A stretch of 64,000 nt of DNA from Peptostreptococcaceae bacterium VA2 (GTDB lineage Bacteria; Bacillota; Clostridia; Peptostreptococcales; Peptostreptococcaceae), in NCBI GenBank assembly GCA_000686145.1, contig JMMB01000007.1:2356001-2420000 (forward strand), written 5' to 3'. How positions within the stretch are numbered: the first letter of the stretch is position 1; every line of letters begins with the position of its first letter. Shown piece after piece: positions 1 to 9,237 of the stretch. Made by a program: the position numbers and the translations under genes. Below the pieces are notes generated by a model that saw only the letters and a list, made by a program, of their open reading frames with translations, was not told the origin of the DNA and made no database searches.

Positions 1-634
1 TTGTCATGTTTTTAATTAACATTGCTACATCAGATATTCTATAAGCTTGTAAACTTCCATTTAAAGGCTGACCATATTGAATATAGGTTATTAAAGATGT
101 ACCTCCAATATATATACCATATAGTACTATAGGTAGAAATATTGCTATTGCTAACTTTGAATATAGTACTTTTTCTTTGTTTTTAGACGATAAGATAATA
201 CTTGAAACATTAGATAATTGCTCTTCTATATATAAATTTGAAGATATCATAACAATTATTATTGTCATTATAACAATGGACAGACCAAAATCTATTCTAT
301 GAGATAAGACCTTATAAAAATTAACATCCTGGTATTTAACCCCATTATCTAATTTAAGTTTTTCCTTTGACATATCACTTACTTCTTTATCAAGTGATAT
401 GGATTTAGACAAACTACTTATCTCTTCTACCTTACTTTTTAATTTTTCATTTGCAATTACTTCTTTACTTCTTTGATCTACGAAATATTCATTTTTACTT
501 TCATTAAAATATTCATTTTGTGTTTCTAGCATTGGCTTCATAAAACTTATTTGTAAAAATAGTATTATCATTAAAACTAGTGCTATTATATTACTTTTAT
601 CTTTTGTTATTTTTTTTAGTTCCCATTTAAGCAT
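1..634 (-). CDS. ABC-2 type transporter permease, 3' part outside the window
   Basis: An open frame runs from an ATG at 634 (GGAG 8 bases upstream) to the window edge without a stop, so only the N-terminal 211 residues are visible. They show a membrane segment at about residues 15-33, a charged extracytoplasmic stretch of about 80 residues and two further membrane segments. The segment ISSNLYIEEQLSNVSSIILS followed by SKNKEKVLYSKL resembles the same place in the two permeases at 37.2-39.6 kb (NDYQSNVASIVLSSKNGKN), so it is the same ABC-2 family. The ATPase partner must lie outside the window. Substrate unknown. Confidence 0.75.
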   Translation of the reverse strand, partial: MLKWELKKITKDKSNIIALVLMIILFLQISFMKPMLETQNEYFNESKNEYFVDQRSKEVIANEKLKSKVEEISSLSKSISLDKEVSDMSKEKLKLDNGVKYQDVNFYKVLSHRIDFGLSIVIMTIIIVMISSNLYIEEQLSNVSSIILSSKNKEKVLYSKLAIAIFLPIVLYGIYIGGTSLITYIQYGQPLNGSLQAYRISDVAMLIKNMT

Positions 635-698
635 TTTTTATTCTCCTTTCTCTTTATCATGGTATTAGTATATAACTTCAAGTTTAACTGATTATAAA

Positions 699-722
699 CT
701 TAACCTTAAATAAACCTTAAAT
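699..722 (-). promoter_or_regulatory. Direct repeats upstream of the permease, possible response-regulator box
   Basis: Read on the minus strand, ATTTAAGGTT occurs twice with an 11-base period (713-722 and 702-711), about 70-90 bases before the permease ATG. Two same-face repeats at 10-11 bases are the usual shape of an OmpR-family binding site (known). That a response regulator outside the window uses it is inference. Confidence 0.4.
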
Positions 723-734
723 AAAAAAAATTAT

Positions 735-768
735 AAAAACCTGTAGATAAGTTAATCTACAGGTTTTT
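735..768. terminator. Bidirectional intrinsic terminator
   Basis: Perfect 14-bp stem (735-748 with 755-768) and 6-base loop, T-rich on both sides. It overlaps the stop of uvsE. Confidence 0.85.
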
Positions 769-1727
769 TATATTTCTATTGTACTTTCATCTATATATCT
801 AAAATCTTTTCTTTTCTGTTTTAAATCATTAACAAGTTTTATTAACGTTAAATCTTTTTGCTTTGCTTCTATCATAACATCAAAATCTTTATCTACATTT
901 TGTTTAGCAAACTCTAAAAATTCTATAAATGCATCTGCATCTATATAATCTGAATGTTTTCTATCATTTTCAAATTCCCTAGGACTAGAAAAATGTATTT
1001 TAGGAGGCAAACTTTCATTTTTCCATGTATCAAAAATTCTCCCTAATAAATCTTTTAAATGCTCACCTTCATTATTACAATTATAATGATGAACATCTAA
1101 AACCATCGGCAAATTAGTTTTCTCACATATTTCTAACACATCTTTAGCTGTAAAGCTTTTATCATCATTTTCAAGTATTAATCTATTTTTAATACGACTT
1201 GGAAACTTTTCTAGGTTATCTATAAATCTTTTTATAGATTGTTCTTTCCCACCTCTAGCACCGCCAATATGAATTACCATCTTTCCATCTTCATAATTTA
1301 TATCTTCAAATATATCAACTTGAATATTTAAGTTTCTTATAGTGTTTTTGACTACATTTTCCTTATCACTATTTATTACATTAAACTGATCAGGATGAGC
1401 ATCTATCCTAATATTGTTTTCTTTTATTATTTTACCAATATACTTAAAATCATCTTTAAAATATTTTCTAAAATCCCACATTACATCTGGATGTGTAGCT
1501 AATGGTATTAAATTTGATGTTAATCTATAAAAGTGTAAATTATTTTCAATATTATAGTTTAATATATGCTCTAATGCTTTTATATTTGAATACGTTACTT
1601 GTTTTAATTTTTTTAATCTTTCTTCTTCACTATTTATATTTATGTATCTTTTAAAAGTTACTGTACTTGATGAAGTTATTTTTTCTAAATTTAATGCTAT
1701 TGCTACATATCCTAGTCTTACTTTCAT
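768..1727 (-). CDS. uvsE: UV damage endonuclease UvsE
   Basis: A 319-residue protein with the family's N-terminus (MKVRLGYVAIAL) and the TIM-barrel metal-site segments: RIDAHPDQFNVI near residue 110, MVIHIGGARGGKE near 150, RLILENDD near 182 and MVLDVHHYNCNNEGE near 212. The His, Asp and Glu residues in these segments are the metal ligands of the UVDE/UvsE family. It nicks DNA 5' of UV photoproducts, an excision route independent of UvrABC, and is common in spore formers. The start has an AGGAG site. It stands alone, with its own terminator. Confidence 0.92.
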   Translation of the reverse strand: MKVRLGYVAIALNLEKITSSSTVTFKRYININSEEERLKKLKQVTYSNIKALEHILNYNIENNLHFYRLTSNLIPLATHPDVMWDFRKYFKDDFKYIGKIIKENNIRIDAHPDQFNVINSDKENVVKNTIRNLNIQVDIFEDINYEDGKMVIHIGGARGGKEQSIKRFIDNLEKFPSRIKNRLILENDDKSFTAKDVLEICEKTNLPMVLDVHHYNCNNEGEHLKDLLGRIFDTWKNESLPPKIHFSSPREFENDRKHSDYIDADAFIEFLEFAKQNVDKDFDVMIEAKQKDLTLIKLVNDLKQKRKDFRYIDESTIEI

Positions 1728-1920
1728 TTTATTTTCTCCTTAATATTTTATAATCATATTTTTACTTTTATTAAGCTTTGCTATTCTTTAATTATTTAAT
1801 TACATTTAAATATAATTTTGTGCTTAATATTTTTATTTATATAATATTTAATATTAACTTTTCATATATATGAACATGCTTGTTTTTAAGTATTTACTTT
1901 AACTTACGGGAGAGGACTTT

Positions 1921-3504
1921 ATGCAAAAAACTATGAAACGAAAAAAATTAATAATAAACGCATTGATTTTAACTTTGACTACTGTAACTCTTGGATTTAT
2001 AAACACATCTTTTAGAGTCTATTTATCTAATAAAATTGGGGCTGAAGGTATTGGCCTATATCAATTAATAATGAGTATACATATAATGACTTCTACGTTT
2101 GCAATCTCTGGTATTAGAGTAACTACTACACGCTTGATTGCAGAGGAGCTTGGACGGGGAAACTCTCAAAGAATAAAAAGCATCATGAAAAAGGCATTTA
2201 TATACAGCTTATTTTTCTCTGTATTAACTGCTTTAGTTTTATATCAAGGTGCTGAATTTATCAGTATGAACTGGTTAGAAGACAGCCGAGCTATTATACC
2301 ACTTAAAATATTGTCTTGCAGCTTACCTTTTGTTGGTATGGGGGCATGTTTTCATGGTTATTTTTATGGCATGAGAAAAGTTGTAAAAAGCATTACCTCA
2401 GATATTATTGAGGTTTCTACTTTAATGATAATTATATCATCATTTATAAGTATATACTTGCCTAAAGGCCTTGATTATACTTGCGCTTTAATATCAGTTG
2501 CTATATCACTTGCTATAATTGCTTCAACAGTATTTTGCTATATACTTTACAAATTTGAAAAGAAAAATATTAATAAAAATGCTTGTTGTAAAGGTTCATC
2601 TTATTCTTTAACTACTGTTTCTAAAATAGCATTTCCTATAGCTTGTAGTGCTTACATTCAAACAGGACTTAAAACAGTTGAAGATATTCTTATACCCGGT
2701 GCTCTTAGACAATTCGGTGCATCAACATCATCATCTTTATCTACTTTTGGTATGATTAAAGGTATGGTACTTCCTATATTATATTTTCCATCAATATTTT
2801 TAGCCTCATTTTCAACACTCATAATTCCGGAGATATCTGAAGCTAAGGCACTCAACCAAATTAAAAGAGTAAATAATATTATAGGGAAAGTTTTTAAATT
2901 CACTTTATTAATTGCTATATTTGCATCTGGATTGTTTATAATATTTTCTAATGAACTAGGCTTAGCTATATATCATGATACTGAGGTAGGATCTATGATA
3001 AAAATATTAGCACCACTTATACCATTTATGTATTTAGATAGAGTTGTTGATGGAAGTTTAAATGCACTTGATCAACAAATGAGTACCTTAAAGTATAACT
3101 TAATTGACATGGGTGTTAGGATATTTTTAATCTTATTTTTGATACCTCGAAATGGTGTAACAGGATTTATTATAGTATTATTTGTTGGTACTTTACTAAA
3201 TTCACTTCTTAGCATAAATAGATTATTAAAAGTTACTAAATTAGAATTTCTATTATTTGATTGGGTCTTAAAACCTATGTTTTGTGTGGCTTTATCTGGT
3301 TATTTTGTGAAATTAAGTTTTGATTATCTTCAAATTACTACTATGATTATATCTCAAGTTCTTTTAGTTGTTTTATTTTATTTCGTTTTACTTATTATTG
3401 TAGGTTGTATTAAAAGAAACGATATAATGTGGTTTTTAGATGCGTTTAAAAATGATATTAAATCTGATAAGCTAAGTGATTTAGGATTATTTAAACGTTT
3501 TTAG
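1921..3504 (+). CDS. spoVB: SpoVB-family flippase (stage V sporulation protein B)
   Basis: 527 residues, with a positively charged N-terminus then about 14 predicted membrane segments. The opening (LTLTTVTLGFINTSFRVYLS) and GAEGIGLYQLIMSI are typical of SpoVB in the MOP/MviN flippase superfamily. SpoVB-type proteins move lipid-linked peptidoglycan precursors during cortex synthesis in spore formers (known). Start supported by GGGAGAGGA 6 bases upstream. Monocistronic, with a terminator shared with the convergent hydrolase gene. It could be a SpoVB paralogue (YkvU-type) rather than the main copy. Confidence 0.85.
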   Translation: MQKTMKRKKLIINALILTLTTVTLGFINTSFRVYLSNKIGAEGIGLYQLIMSIHIMTSTFAISGIRVTTTRLIAEELGRGNSQRIKSIMKKAFIYSLFFSVLTALVLYQGAEFISMNWLEDSRAIIPLKILSCSLPFVGMGACFHGYFYGMRKVVKSITSDIIEVSTLMIIISSFISIYLPKGLDYTCALISVAISLAIIASTVFCYILYKFEKKNINKNACCKGSSYSLTTVSKIAFPIACSAYIQTGLKTVEDILIPGALRQFGASTSSSLSTFGMIKGMVLPILYFPSIFLASFSTLIIPEISEAKALNQIKRVNNIIGKVFKFTLLIAIFASGLFIIFSNELGLAIYHDTEVGSMIKILAPLIPFMYLDRVVDGSLNALDQQMSTLKYNLIDMGVRIFLILFLIPRNGVTGFIIVLFVGTLLNSLLSINRLLKVTKLEFLLFDWVLKPMFCVALSGYFVKLSFDYLQITTMIISQVLLVVLFYFVLLIIVGCIKRNDIMWFLDAFKNDIKSDKLSDLGLFKRF

Positions 3505-3525
3505 TTAAATTTTTAATATAAATAT

Positions 3526-3569
3526 AAAAAAGAGCTAATCTCTATTTTATTTTGAGATAGCTCCTTTTT
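3526..3569. terminator. Terminator between convergent genes
   Basis: Hairpin pairing AAAAAGAGCTAATCTC with GAGATAGCTCCTTTTT (one bulge), T-rich on both strands. It serves the flippase gene and the hydrolase gene. Confidence 0.75.
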
Positions 3570-3575
3570 ATGTTT

Positions 3576-4430
3576 TTAATTTATATCTTCTAAGAATTTA
3601 ACTATATTTTTATATGTTATATTCATTTGTTTTTCACTAGTTATTATAGCTTCATTATCGCCTCTTTGAAGCCCATAATCTCCAAATTGAGAATGATTTG
3701 CCCCTTCTACTTCTACATATGTTGTGTTTTCAGGTAATTTTTCTCTTGATTTAATAAGATCTTTAAAGTTAACTACTCCGTCTTTACTTCCCCATATAGA
3801 TAGCACATCTTTACCCATTTTTTTTAAGTTATCATTCATAGGATAAGATGCTAAAAGGACTACTCCATCTACCATATTGTTTTTAGATGCAAAATCCGAT
3901 GCTGCAACACCCCCTAAAGAGTGCCCACCTACTACCCAATGAGTTATATCACGGTAATCATTCATAACCTTTTCAGCTTCATTTTTGCCAAGTAACGGTA
4001 TATTAAAAGGTGCCTCAATTATTACAACTTCATAGCCTTTTTCAGCTATTTTTTCACAAAACGGTGCATATGCCTCTGGTTCTACTTTAGCGCCGGGATA
4101 TAATATAAATCCTTTTGTAGCTTCTACATTTTTTGGTGTAAACGATATGTAATCATTTATTTTAACGTCTACATTTTTATTGCTTACCAATGCAGCCTTT
4201 GCAGTTTCTTTTGGTGAATACGTTTGAGTTAACCATATGAAAGTTCCTAATACAGCTATTACAGCACTTATACCTATTCCTAATAATAACTTTCTCTTTA
4301 TATTCGATTTCTTCTCATTTTTCTCATTAATTTCTTCTACTTTATCAACAAATAACGGTCTTTGAAGTTCCATTGTTATACTAAAAGTATCCTGCTCTGC
4401 ATTTTCCTTTACATCTATATCTTCACCCAT
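3576..4430 (-). CDS. Membrane-anchored alpha/beta hydrolase
   Basis: 284 residues. A charged cytoplasmic stretch (1-45) is followed by one membrane segment (about 48-68) and an extracytoplasmic alpha/beta-hydrolase domain. The nucleophile elbow reads VVGGHSLGG (Ser near 171), with an acid candidate in SIWGSKDGVVN and the catalytic His in GANHSQFGDYG, so the triad looks complete. GFILYPGAKVEPEAYAPFC is typical of a family of membrane-tethered hydrolases in clostridia. Substrate unknown. The N-terminal tail before the membrane segment is unusually long and acidic. Start has GGAGGTAATAT upstream. Confidence 0.8.
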   Translation of the reverse strand: MGEDIDVKENAEQDTFSITMELQRPLFVDKVEEINEKNEKKSNIKRKLLLGIGISAVIAVLGTFIWLTQTYSPKETAKAALVSNKNVDVKINDYISFTPKNVEATKGFILYPGAKVEPEAYAPFCEKIAEKGYEVVIIEAPFNIPLLGKNEAEKVMNDYRDITHWVVGGHSLGGVAASDFASKNNMVDGVVLLASYPMNDNLKKMGKDVLSIWGSKDGVVNFKDLIKSREKLPENTTYVEVEGANHSQFGDYGLQRGDNEAIITSEKQMNITYKNIVKFLEDIN

Positions 4431-4518
4431 ATATTACCTCCGTCACTTTAAAATACTATTATAGTTTATCATATTTGAGATAATTTTTCACTAAAGTAAA
4501 TGTTTTAAATTTTTTATT

Positions 4519-5731
4519 TTATGCAAGTATTTTTTCATTTTTTTTATTTAAAACATTTAAACTATGAAGTAGATTTTTATAAACAATTTTATTTTTTAAA
4601 TCCTCACTATGATATATTTCCTCTAATATTCTATTTCTTGCTTTTTGATGATTTTCATCTTTAAATATATAATCAATATCTTTAAGTATTTTTTCTACGT
4701 TATTATCTTTAATTTTATTTTCCTTTATATTAATATATAAACTATATAGGTTATTTGTTAAATGTTTTTGTTTTTTTATAAAATGTTCTTGGTTATGATC
4801 TTTGTACATTTCATTTATTTGTAGTAATTTTTTTTCGATTAATACTGGAATCAATAATAAATTTTTTATTTTATAAGAATTGTTTTTGATTTTTGCATAC
4901 ATATTAACTTCTGTAAGTTTAAAATAATCCATTATAAACCCTGCTATAGATGTTGCTAATCCCACTTTTAATGCATAAGAAAATTTCAATGAATCCTTGT
5001 CAAAGTTTCTCTTATACACAGACATAGTTTTAAACTTACCTGGTGCTTCTGAGTTATTTTTATATGTTTTTTTATTTTCATATATGCTATGTTTTTTATA
5101 TTCATTTAAATATTTGTGTACATTTTCTAATTCATTATAAAATTCATATAAATAAATATCTTCTATGTTTTCTGTTTCAAATTTATTTTTTATTTCTTCA
5201 TATTTATTTATATACAACTTCAAGTTTTTTATTTCTGATTTTATAACACTTAGTAGCTTATCTTTATTATAATTATCTTTATATAGCAAATTAGTACTAG
5301 CTTCATTTTCTTTTATATAAGAATCTAATATTTAACTTATTCTTTCTAGAGATAATCCAACACTTGATTCTAACTTTTCAACCTTTACTAATAGTTCATC
5401 ACAAGTATTTATAAGTATTTTTTTACTACTTTTTTCAAGCTTATTTTTATTTACTATAAATTGCATAATCATAATAAATATAGCTATAAAATTCAAGATT
5501 AATCCTGCCAACATATTTTGAGCAGCAAAAAATGATAATACACCTAGTAATATATTTATTCCCAGTAAGTTAAATGTATTTTCAAATGGTAATATTGTTA
5601 AATCTCTTTCTAATAACATTAATGCAGCAGTTATAACAGTTACCCCTATAAGAGTATTTTGCCTACTAAATAATTCTATAAATGTATTTATAAATATACA
5701 CCCTCAGTCTTTTATTCTTTTCTCTTTTCAT
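4519..5731 (-). pseudogene. Decayed FUSC-family membrane protein gene
   Basis: Three pieces read as one ancestral gene. An ATG at 5731 opens a short frame that stops after 21 codons. A second frame (about 5700-5332) encodes NTLIGVTVITAALMLLERDL and two membrane helices, then meets TAA at 5332. In the same frame, 14 codons later, the 256-residue frame 5289-4519 continues (TTG at its head) and contains KFSYALKVGLATSIAGFIMD, typical of the C-terminal FUSC membrane domain. The conserved continuation after FKLTE (normally GRW and more helices) is missing. So: one frameshift, one nonsense codon and at least one internal deletion. FUSC proteins resemble aromatic-acid exporters (known); the assignment rests on remembered motifs. 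Confidence 0.6.
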
Positions 5732-5780
5732 TTTCCTTAATATGTAAACAAACTTTCTTAATTTAACAAATTTTTTATAT

Positions 5781-5826
5781 AAAAATAGATTACTAAAGTT
5801 TTATCAACACTTAATAATCTATTTTT
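5781..5826 (-). terminator. Terminator after the nitroreductase gene
   Basis: Inverted repeat AAAAATAGATTACTAA with TTAATAATCTATTTTT, one wobble pair, T-rich exit; 52 bases past the nitroreductase stop. Confidence 0.7.
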
Positions 5827-5877
5827 ATTTACTCTTTTTATTTACTATTTTTAATTATTCACTTTTAATTTAGTCAT

Positions 5878-6639
5878 TTAAAATAAATTATCTCTATTTG
5901 TAAAAAATTTAATTCCCTCTTTTATAGATCTATCCATTTCTATAGAAAAGTCTGCACTTGTTTTTCTATTATATATTAATTCGCCAAAACTATCTGCGTT
6001 AAATAGACTTGTCTTAGGCATATTTTTTTCTTTGTTTTTAAACATTTCTTTTAACTCATCTTCATTTAATTTCTTATATTTTTCATCAAACACAACGTAT
6101 TCTTTATCAAATCTATCTATATATACTCTTTTCATATTTTCTGGGTAGTAGCCAAGAGTTATCATAGCAGCTGGAAAAGTATAATCAGGCAAATTCAAAA
6201 GCTTTTTATGTTCTTCATAATTTTCCATTATATCCCCTATGTAACAACTTCCTATATCTAGGCTTTCTGCTGCCAATACTGCATTTTGACACGCTATTAA
6301 AGCATCATTTATTGATAACATAAAATCATTCATTCCTAAAGACTTTATATTTTCAATATTACACAATTTAAAGTAATCATACCATTTTTGCATATCTGCT
6401 AAAAATATAAGAATAACTGAAGCTTTTTTTATAAATGGCTGATTATCACAAGTTATACTTAGCTTTTCTTTTGTTTTTTCATCACTTATTTTTATAATAG
6501 AATACATCATCATATTTCCCGCAGTAGGTGCTTTTATAGCGCTTTCTAAAATTATATCTAAATGCTCTTTGCTTATTTCTTTTTCTTGATATTTTCTTAG
6601 TGATACTCTGTTATTTATAGTTTTTATAATATCATTCAT
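5878..6639 (-). CDS. Nitroreductase-family flavoprotein
   Basis: 253 residues. The opening INNRVSLRKYQEKEISKEHLDIILE and SAIKAPTAGNMMMYSII form the FMN-binding start of the nitroreductase fold. AVLAAESLDIGSCYIGDI and FPAAMITLGYYPENMK are the later core motifs. Length fits the NfsA-like/FRP group of FMN-dependent NAD(P)H oxidoreductases. The tail has no cysteine cluster, so it is not a ferredoxin-fused type. Start has GGGGGATTAGG upstream. Monocistronic. Substrate unknown. Confidence 0.85.
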   Translation of the reverse strand: MNDIIKTINNRVSLRKYQEKEISKEHLDIILESAIKAPTAGNMMMYSIIKISDEKTKEKLSITCDNQPFIKKASVILIFLADMQKWYDYFKLCNIENIKSLGMNDFMLSINDALIACQNAVLAAESLDIGSCYIGDIMENYEEHKKLLNLPDYTFPAAMITLGYYPENMKRVYIDRFDKEYVVFDEKYKKLNEDELKEMFKNKEKNMPKTSLFNADSFGELIYNRKTSADFSIEMDRSIKEGIKFFTNRDNLF

Positions 6640-6884
6640 CCTAATCCCCCTTTACCTATAATAGTATAGGGTATTTTATGTATATGTCTATCTATTTTCA
6701 TATATAAAATAAGTGTAATTGCATCAAATTTTTCACATATAATTTTTTTAGATACATATCTTATTGCAATGTAATAATATGTAAAACAATGAAGGGATTT
6801 AAAATAAAATATAGAAAATATATAAGTTATAGTAAAAACAACTTTAAAAATTTCAAATTATTATTTAATAAAAGGAGCATATTT

Positions 6885-7499
6885 ATGAAAACTAATTACA
6901 AAGTTGCATATGATAATGAGTGGGAAAAGTTAAAAGAAAAAGATCCTAAAGATATTGTAGATAAATTAGGTGTATTATATTGTAGCGATAAAAAGCAATT
7001 TACAGTTACATTTTTAAATGAGGAATACATTTTAGATTATAATTATGAAACTATATACAAAAAAGATAGTAAAACGCCTTTAAATATAGGTGCATCTATA
7101 ATGATACTTAACTACCTAACATTTTCAAAGACATACATGAATACATCTAACGAATGGGTAAGTCTTAAAGAAATACCAAATGGTGGTGCATTGTTTTATC
7201 CAGCTTTTTACAAAAGTGCAATACTAGAACTTATTAATAAATTTGGTTCTAATTGTGAAAACTTTGTACAATGTTCAAGTAAAATAGGAGGTATACCTGC
7301 AGGTTTTGCAGATAAATCCTTTGTTTTTAAAGTACTTCCTAAAATTTCAATTTGCATAGCTATTTGGGAAGGCGATGAGGAAATATCACCTAATTGCACT
7401 ATACTATTTGATCCTTCTATACAGTATCTAGTTCATATTGAAACAGTAATAGCACTTGGAGGATATGTAGCAGATACATTAGTCAATATGAATTTATAA
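6885..7499 (+). CDS. DUF3786-family protein
   Basis: I place the start at the ATG at 6885, preceded by AAAGGAG, not at the in-frame ATG at 6789, whose leader is low-complexity Lys/Tyr/Asn and has a poorer site. The resulting 204-residue soluble protein has KIGGIPAGFADKSFVFKVLP then ICIAIWEGDEEISPNCTILFD, which I recognise as DUF3786. Relatives occur in anaerobes, some near corrinoid or acetyl-CoA pathway genes, with function unproven. Here it is alone, followed by a strong terminator. Confidence 0.75.
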   Translation: MKTNYKVAYDNEWEKLKEKDPKDIVDKLGVLYCSDKKQFTVTFLNEEYILDYNYETIYKKDSKTPLNIGASIMILNYLTFSKTYMNTSNEWVSLKEIPNGGALFYPAFYKSAILELINKFGSNCENFVQCSSKIGGIPAGFADKSFVFKVLPKISICIAIWEGDEEISPNCTILFDPSIQYLVHIETVIALGGYVADTLVNMNL

Positions 7500-7527
7500 A
7501 AAAAATTTATATAAATCATTACATATT

Positions 7528-7563
7528 AAAAGAGTATCTTAAAATTATTTTAAGATACTCTTT
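7528..7563. terminator. Bidirectional terminator
   Basis: Perfect 16-bp stem (AAAGAGTATCTTAAAA with its complement), 4-base loop, A/T-rich on both sides; between the DUF3786 gene and the codA remnant. Confidence 0.85.
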
Positions 7564-7571
7564 ATTTTAAA

Positions 7572-8131
7572 CTATTTTTGGAAATCTACTATTTCATCTT
7601 TTTCTAAAGTAACAGTAGTTTCACTTAATATTGTATGTGATATAACATTACCTTTTCTTATTGAGTAGTAAACTGGAACTTGTCTTCTTACAGCATCATA
7701 TCCGCTCTCTGCTGGGTAATATTATTAAGTTTCCTGGCTTTCTTATCTCTATTCCATATTCATCTTGTATGTTTAATGTTCTTGCACTATTATTGCTTAT
7801 TAAATCTATCGAATCATTTATTTGACTATAACCCATTATCTGGCAAACATTAAGTCTCATATGAAGTACTTGTAGCATGTTACCAGTTCCAAGTGGATAC
7901 CATGGGTCAAATATATCATCATGCCCAAAACAAACGTTTAGACCACTCATTTTTAGTAATCTAAATAACTTATATGCATAAGCCCCATTGTATGAATGCA
8001 TTGCTGTTGTATGACTTGCAGTTACTTTTTCACCCATATGATTTTCTAAAGCTTTAGTTGCTAATACTTCTATAAATCTTGATTGCTCATCATCTATTTC
8101 ATCACAGTAAACATCTATTAAAACATCATAT
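7572..8131 (-). pseudogene. codA: codA remnant (cytosine deaminase)
   Basis: The frame begins inside the protein ([20 protein letters not shown]), runs through [20 protein letters not shown] and [19 protein letters not shown], and contains metal-site and substrate residues of cytosine deaminase. Three lesions are visible. The N-terminal half is absent. About 40 residues between FRLLKMSG and NVCFGHDD are missing compared with the family. One extra C near 7711 (TTACCCAGCAGAG) shifts the frame; the expected tail ([17 protein letters not shown]...) reads in another frame down to TAG at 7572. The enzyme would deaminate cytosine to uracil; this copy cannot. Confidence 0.85.
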
Positions 8132-8323
8132 TAAATTCCCTATAAATACTGCACCCATAAACTTATTCATACTTAAGCTTGTACCCAAAGTTACTCCAGC
8201 CAACATACTAGCTGAAAAGAATGTAAACCCTAACATAACAACTAACATAGGGAATAACCCTTTTTTTACACTATTTGGTATATCCTCTAGTGAATAGTCA
8301 TGATCTTGATGTTTTTTACTCAT
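8129..8323 (-). pseudogene. codB: codB remnant (cytosine permease N-terminus)
   Basis: An ATG at 8323 with GAAGGAGAA upstream starts MSKKHQDHDYSLEDIPNSVK, then the first permease helix (MLVVMLGFTFFSASMLAGVT). After about 64 residues (FIGNLI) the sequence switches directly into the middle of codA. One deletion removed the rest of codB and the start of codA. The intact start codon and leader show that the operon order was codB-codA. Confidence 0.8.
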
Positions 8324-8358
8324 AATTATGTTCTCCTTCATATTATAAGTACCTAAAA

Positions 8359-8508
8359 AGAAAAACCCCTTGCGAGCAAGAGGTTTCGTAAGATGATTAA
8401 GAATCACAAAGTAAATTTCATTATAAATTTACTTTTATTATTCTAATCACTTCTTTTTATAATTTTCTTCCGAAAACCTTTCCAGCTTCTCTGAACTGGA
8501 TTAAAGGT
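8359..8508 (-). promoter_or_regulatory. PyrR-type pyrimidine attenuator leader of codBA
   Basis: On the minus strand the leader contains CAGTTCAGAGAAGCTGGAAA then GG (about 8474-8498), close to the PyrR-binding loop (known consensus CAGUCCAGAGAGGCUG..AAGG). It is followed by a GC-rich terminator hairpin, AACCTCTTGC paired with GCAAGGGGTT (8359-8387), with a T-run. This is the layout of PyrR-controlled attenuation in Firmicutes and fits uracil-dependent shut-off of cytosine uptake and salvage. It is still largely intact although the genes below it are broken. Confidence 0.75.
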
Positions 8509-8615
8509 ACTATTATTTTATTAATCAAAAGATAACATCAATGTCGGATTTTGTAAACGAATTTTTCATTTTCATATATCACCTTATTTATAAATATTCA
8601 TACAACTTAATAATT

Positions 8616-9095
8616 TTATTTTTTTAGTAATTCTTCTATATCACTTTTTATTTTTAACGGTGATACTGTAGGTGCATATCTTTTTATTACATTTCCATTG
8701 TCATCTATTAAAAATTTAGTAAAATTCCACTTTATTTCTTTTCCTAATATTGATTTAGACTGCTCTTTTAAGTATTTATATAATGGATGAGCATTTTGTC
8801 CATTTACATCTATTTTTTCAAACATATTAAAAGTAACTCCATAGTTTAACTGGCAAAATTGATGTATTTCATCATTACTTCCTGAGTCCTGTTTTGCAAA
8901 TTGATTACAAGGAAAACCTAATATTTCAAAACCTCTATCTTTATATTCTTGGTAAAGTATTTCTAAATCTTTAAATTGAGGAGTTAGTCCACATTTACTA
9001 GCAGTATTTACTACTAAAACTACTTTCCCGCTATACTCTTTCATGCTTACTTCTTGTCTGTTCATCTTTGTCGCTGAAAATTCATAAAAATTCAT
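8616..9095 (-). CDS. Glutathione peroxidase family protein
   Basis: 159 residues, full length for the single-domain bacterial group. The peroxidatic site is [20 protein letters not shown] (Cys, not selenocysteine). [15 protein letters not shown] carries the conserved Gln, and WNFTKFLID carries the Trp-Asn of the catalytic tetrad. Such enzymes in clostridia usually use thioredoxin rather than glutathione (known). Cytoplasmic, no signal peptide. Start with GGATAATATAT upstream is modest but unambiguous. Confidence 0.92.
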   Translation of the reverse strand: MNFYEFSATKMNRQEVSMKEYSGKVVLVVNTASKCGLTPQFKDLEILYQEYKDRGFEILGFPCNQFAKQDSGSNDEIHQFCQLNYGVTFNMFEKIDVNGQNAHPLYKYLKEQSKSILGKEIKWNFTKFLIDDNGNVIKRYAPTVSPLKIKSDIEELLKK

Positions 9096-9237
9096 ATATA
9101 TTATCCTCTCATGGTTAATGTTATTTTTTATTTTTTATATATCTTTATATATACCTCTATTATACAGCTTCTAATCTTGTTTTTTATTTATTTTTAAAAA
9201 AGTATTACCAATATATAGGCAATATTTTTTTCTATTT

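Noticed and set aside
5043-5246. Plus-strand Phe/Tyr/Leu-rich frame
   Set aside because: Antisense of a Lys/Asn/Glu-rich region, a typical low-complexity artefact.
7696-8037. A 113-residue amidohydrolase gene
   Set aside because: It lacks the N-terminal half and an internal segment of cytosine deaminase, and its own tail lies in another frame.
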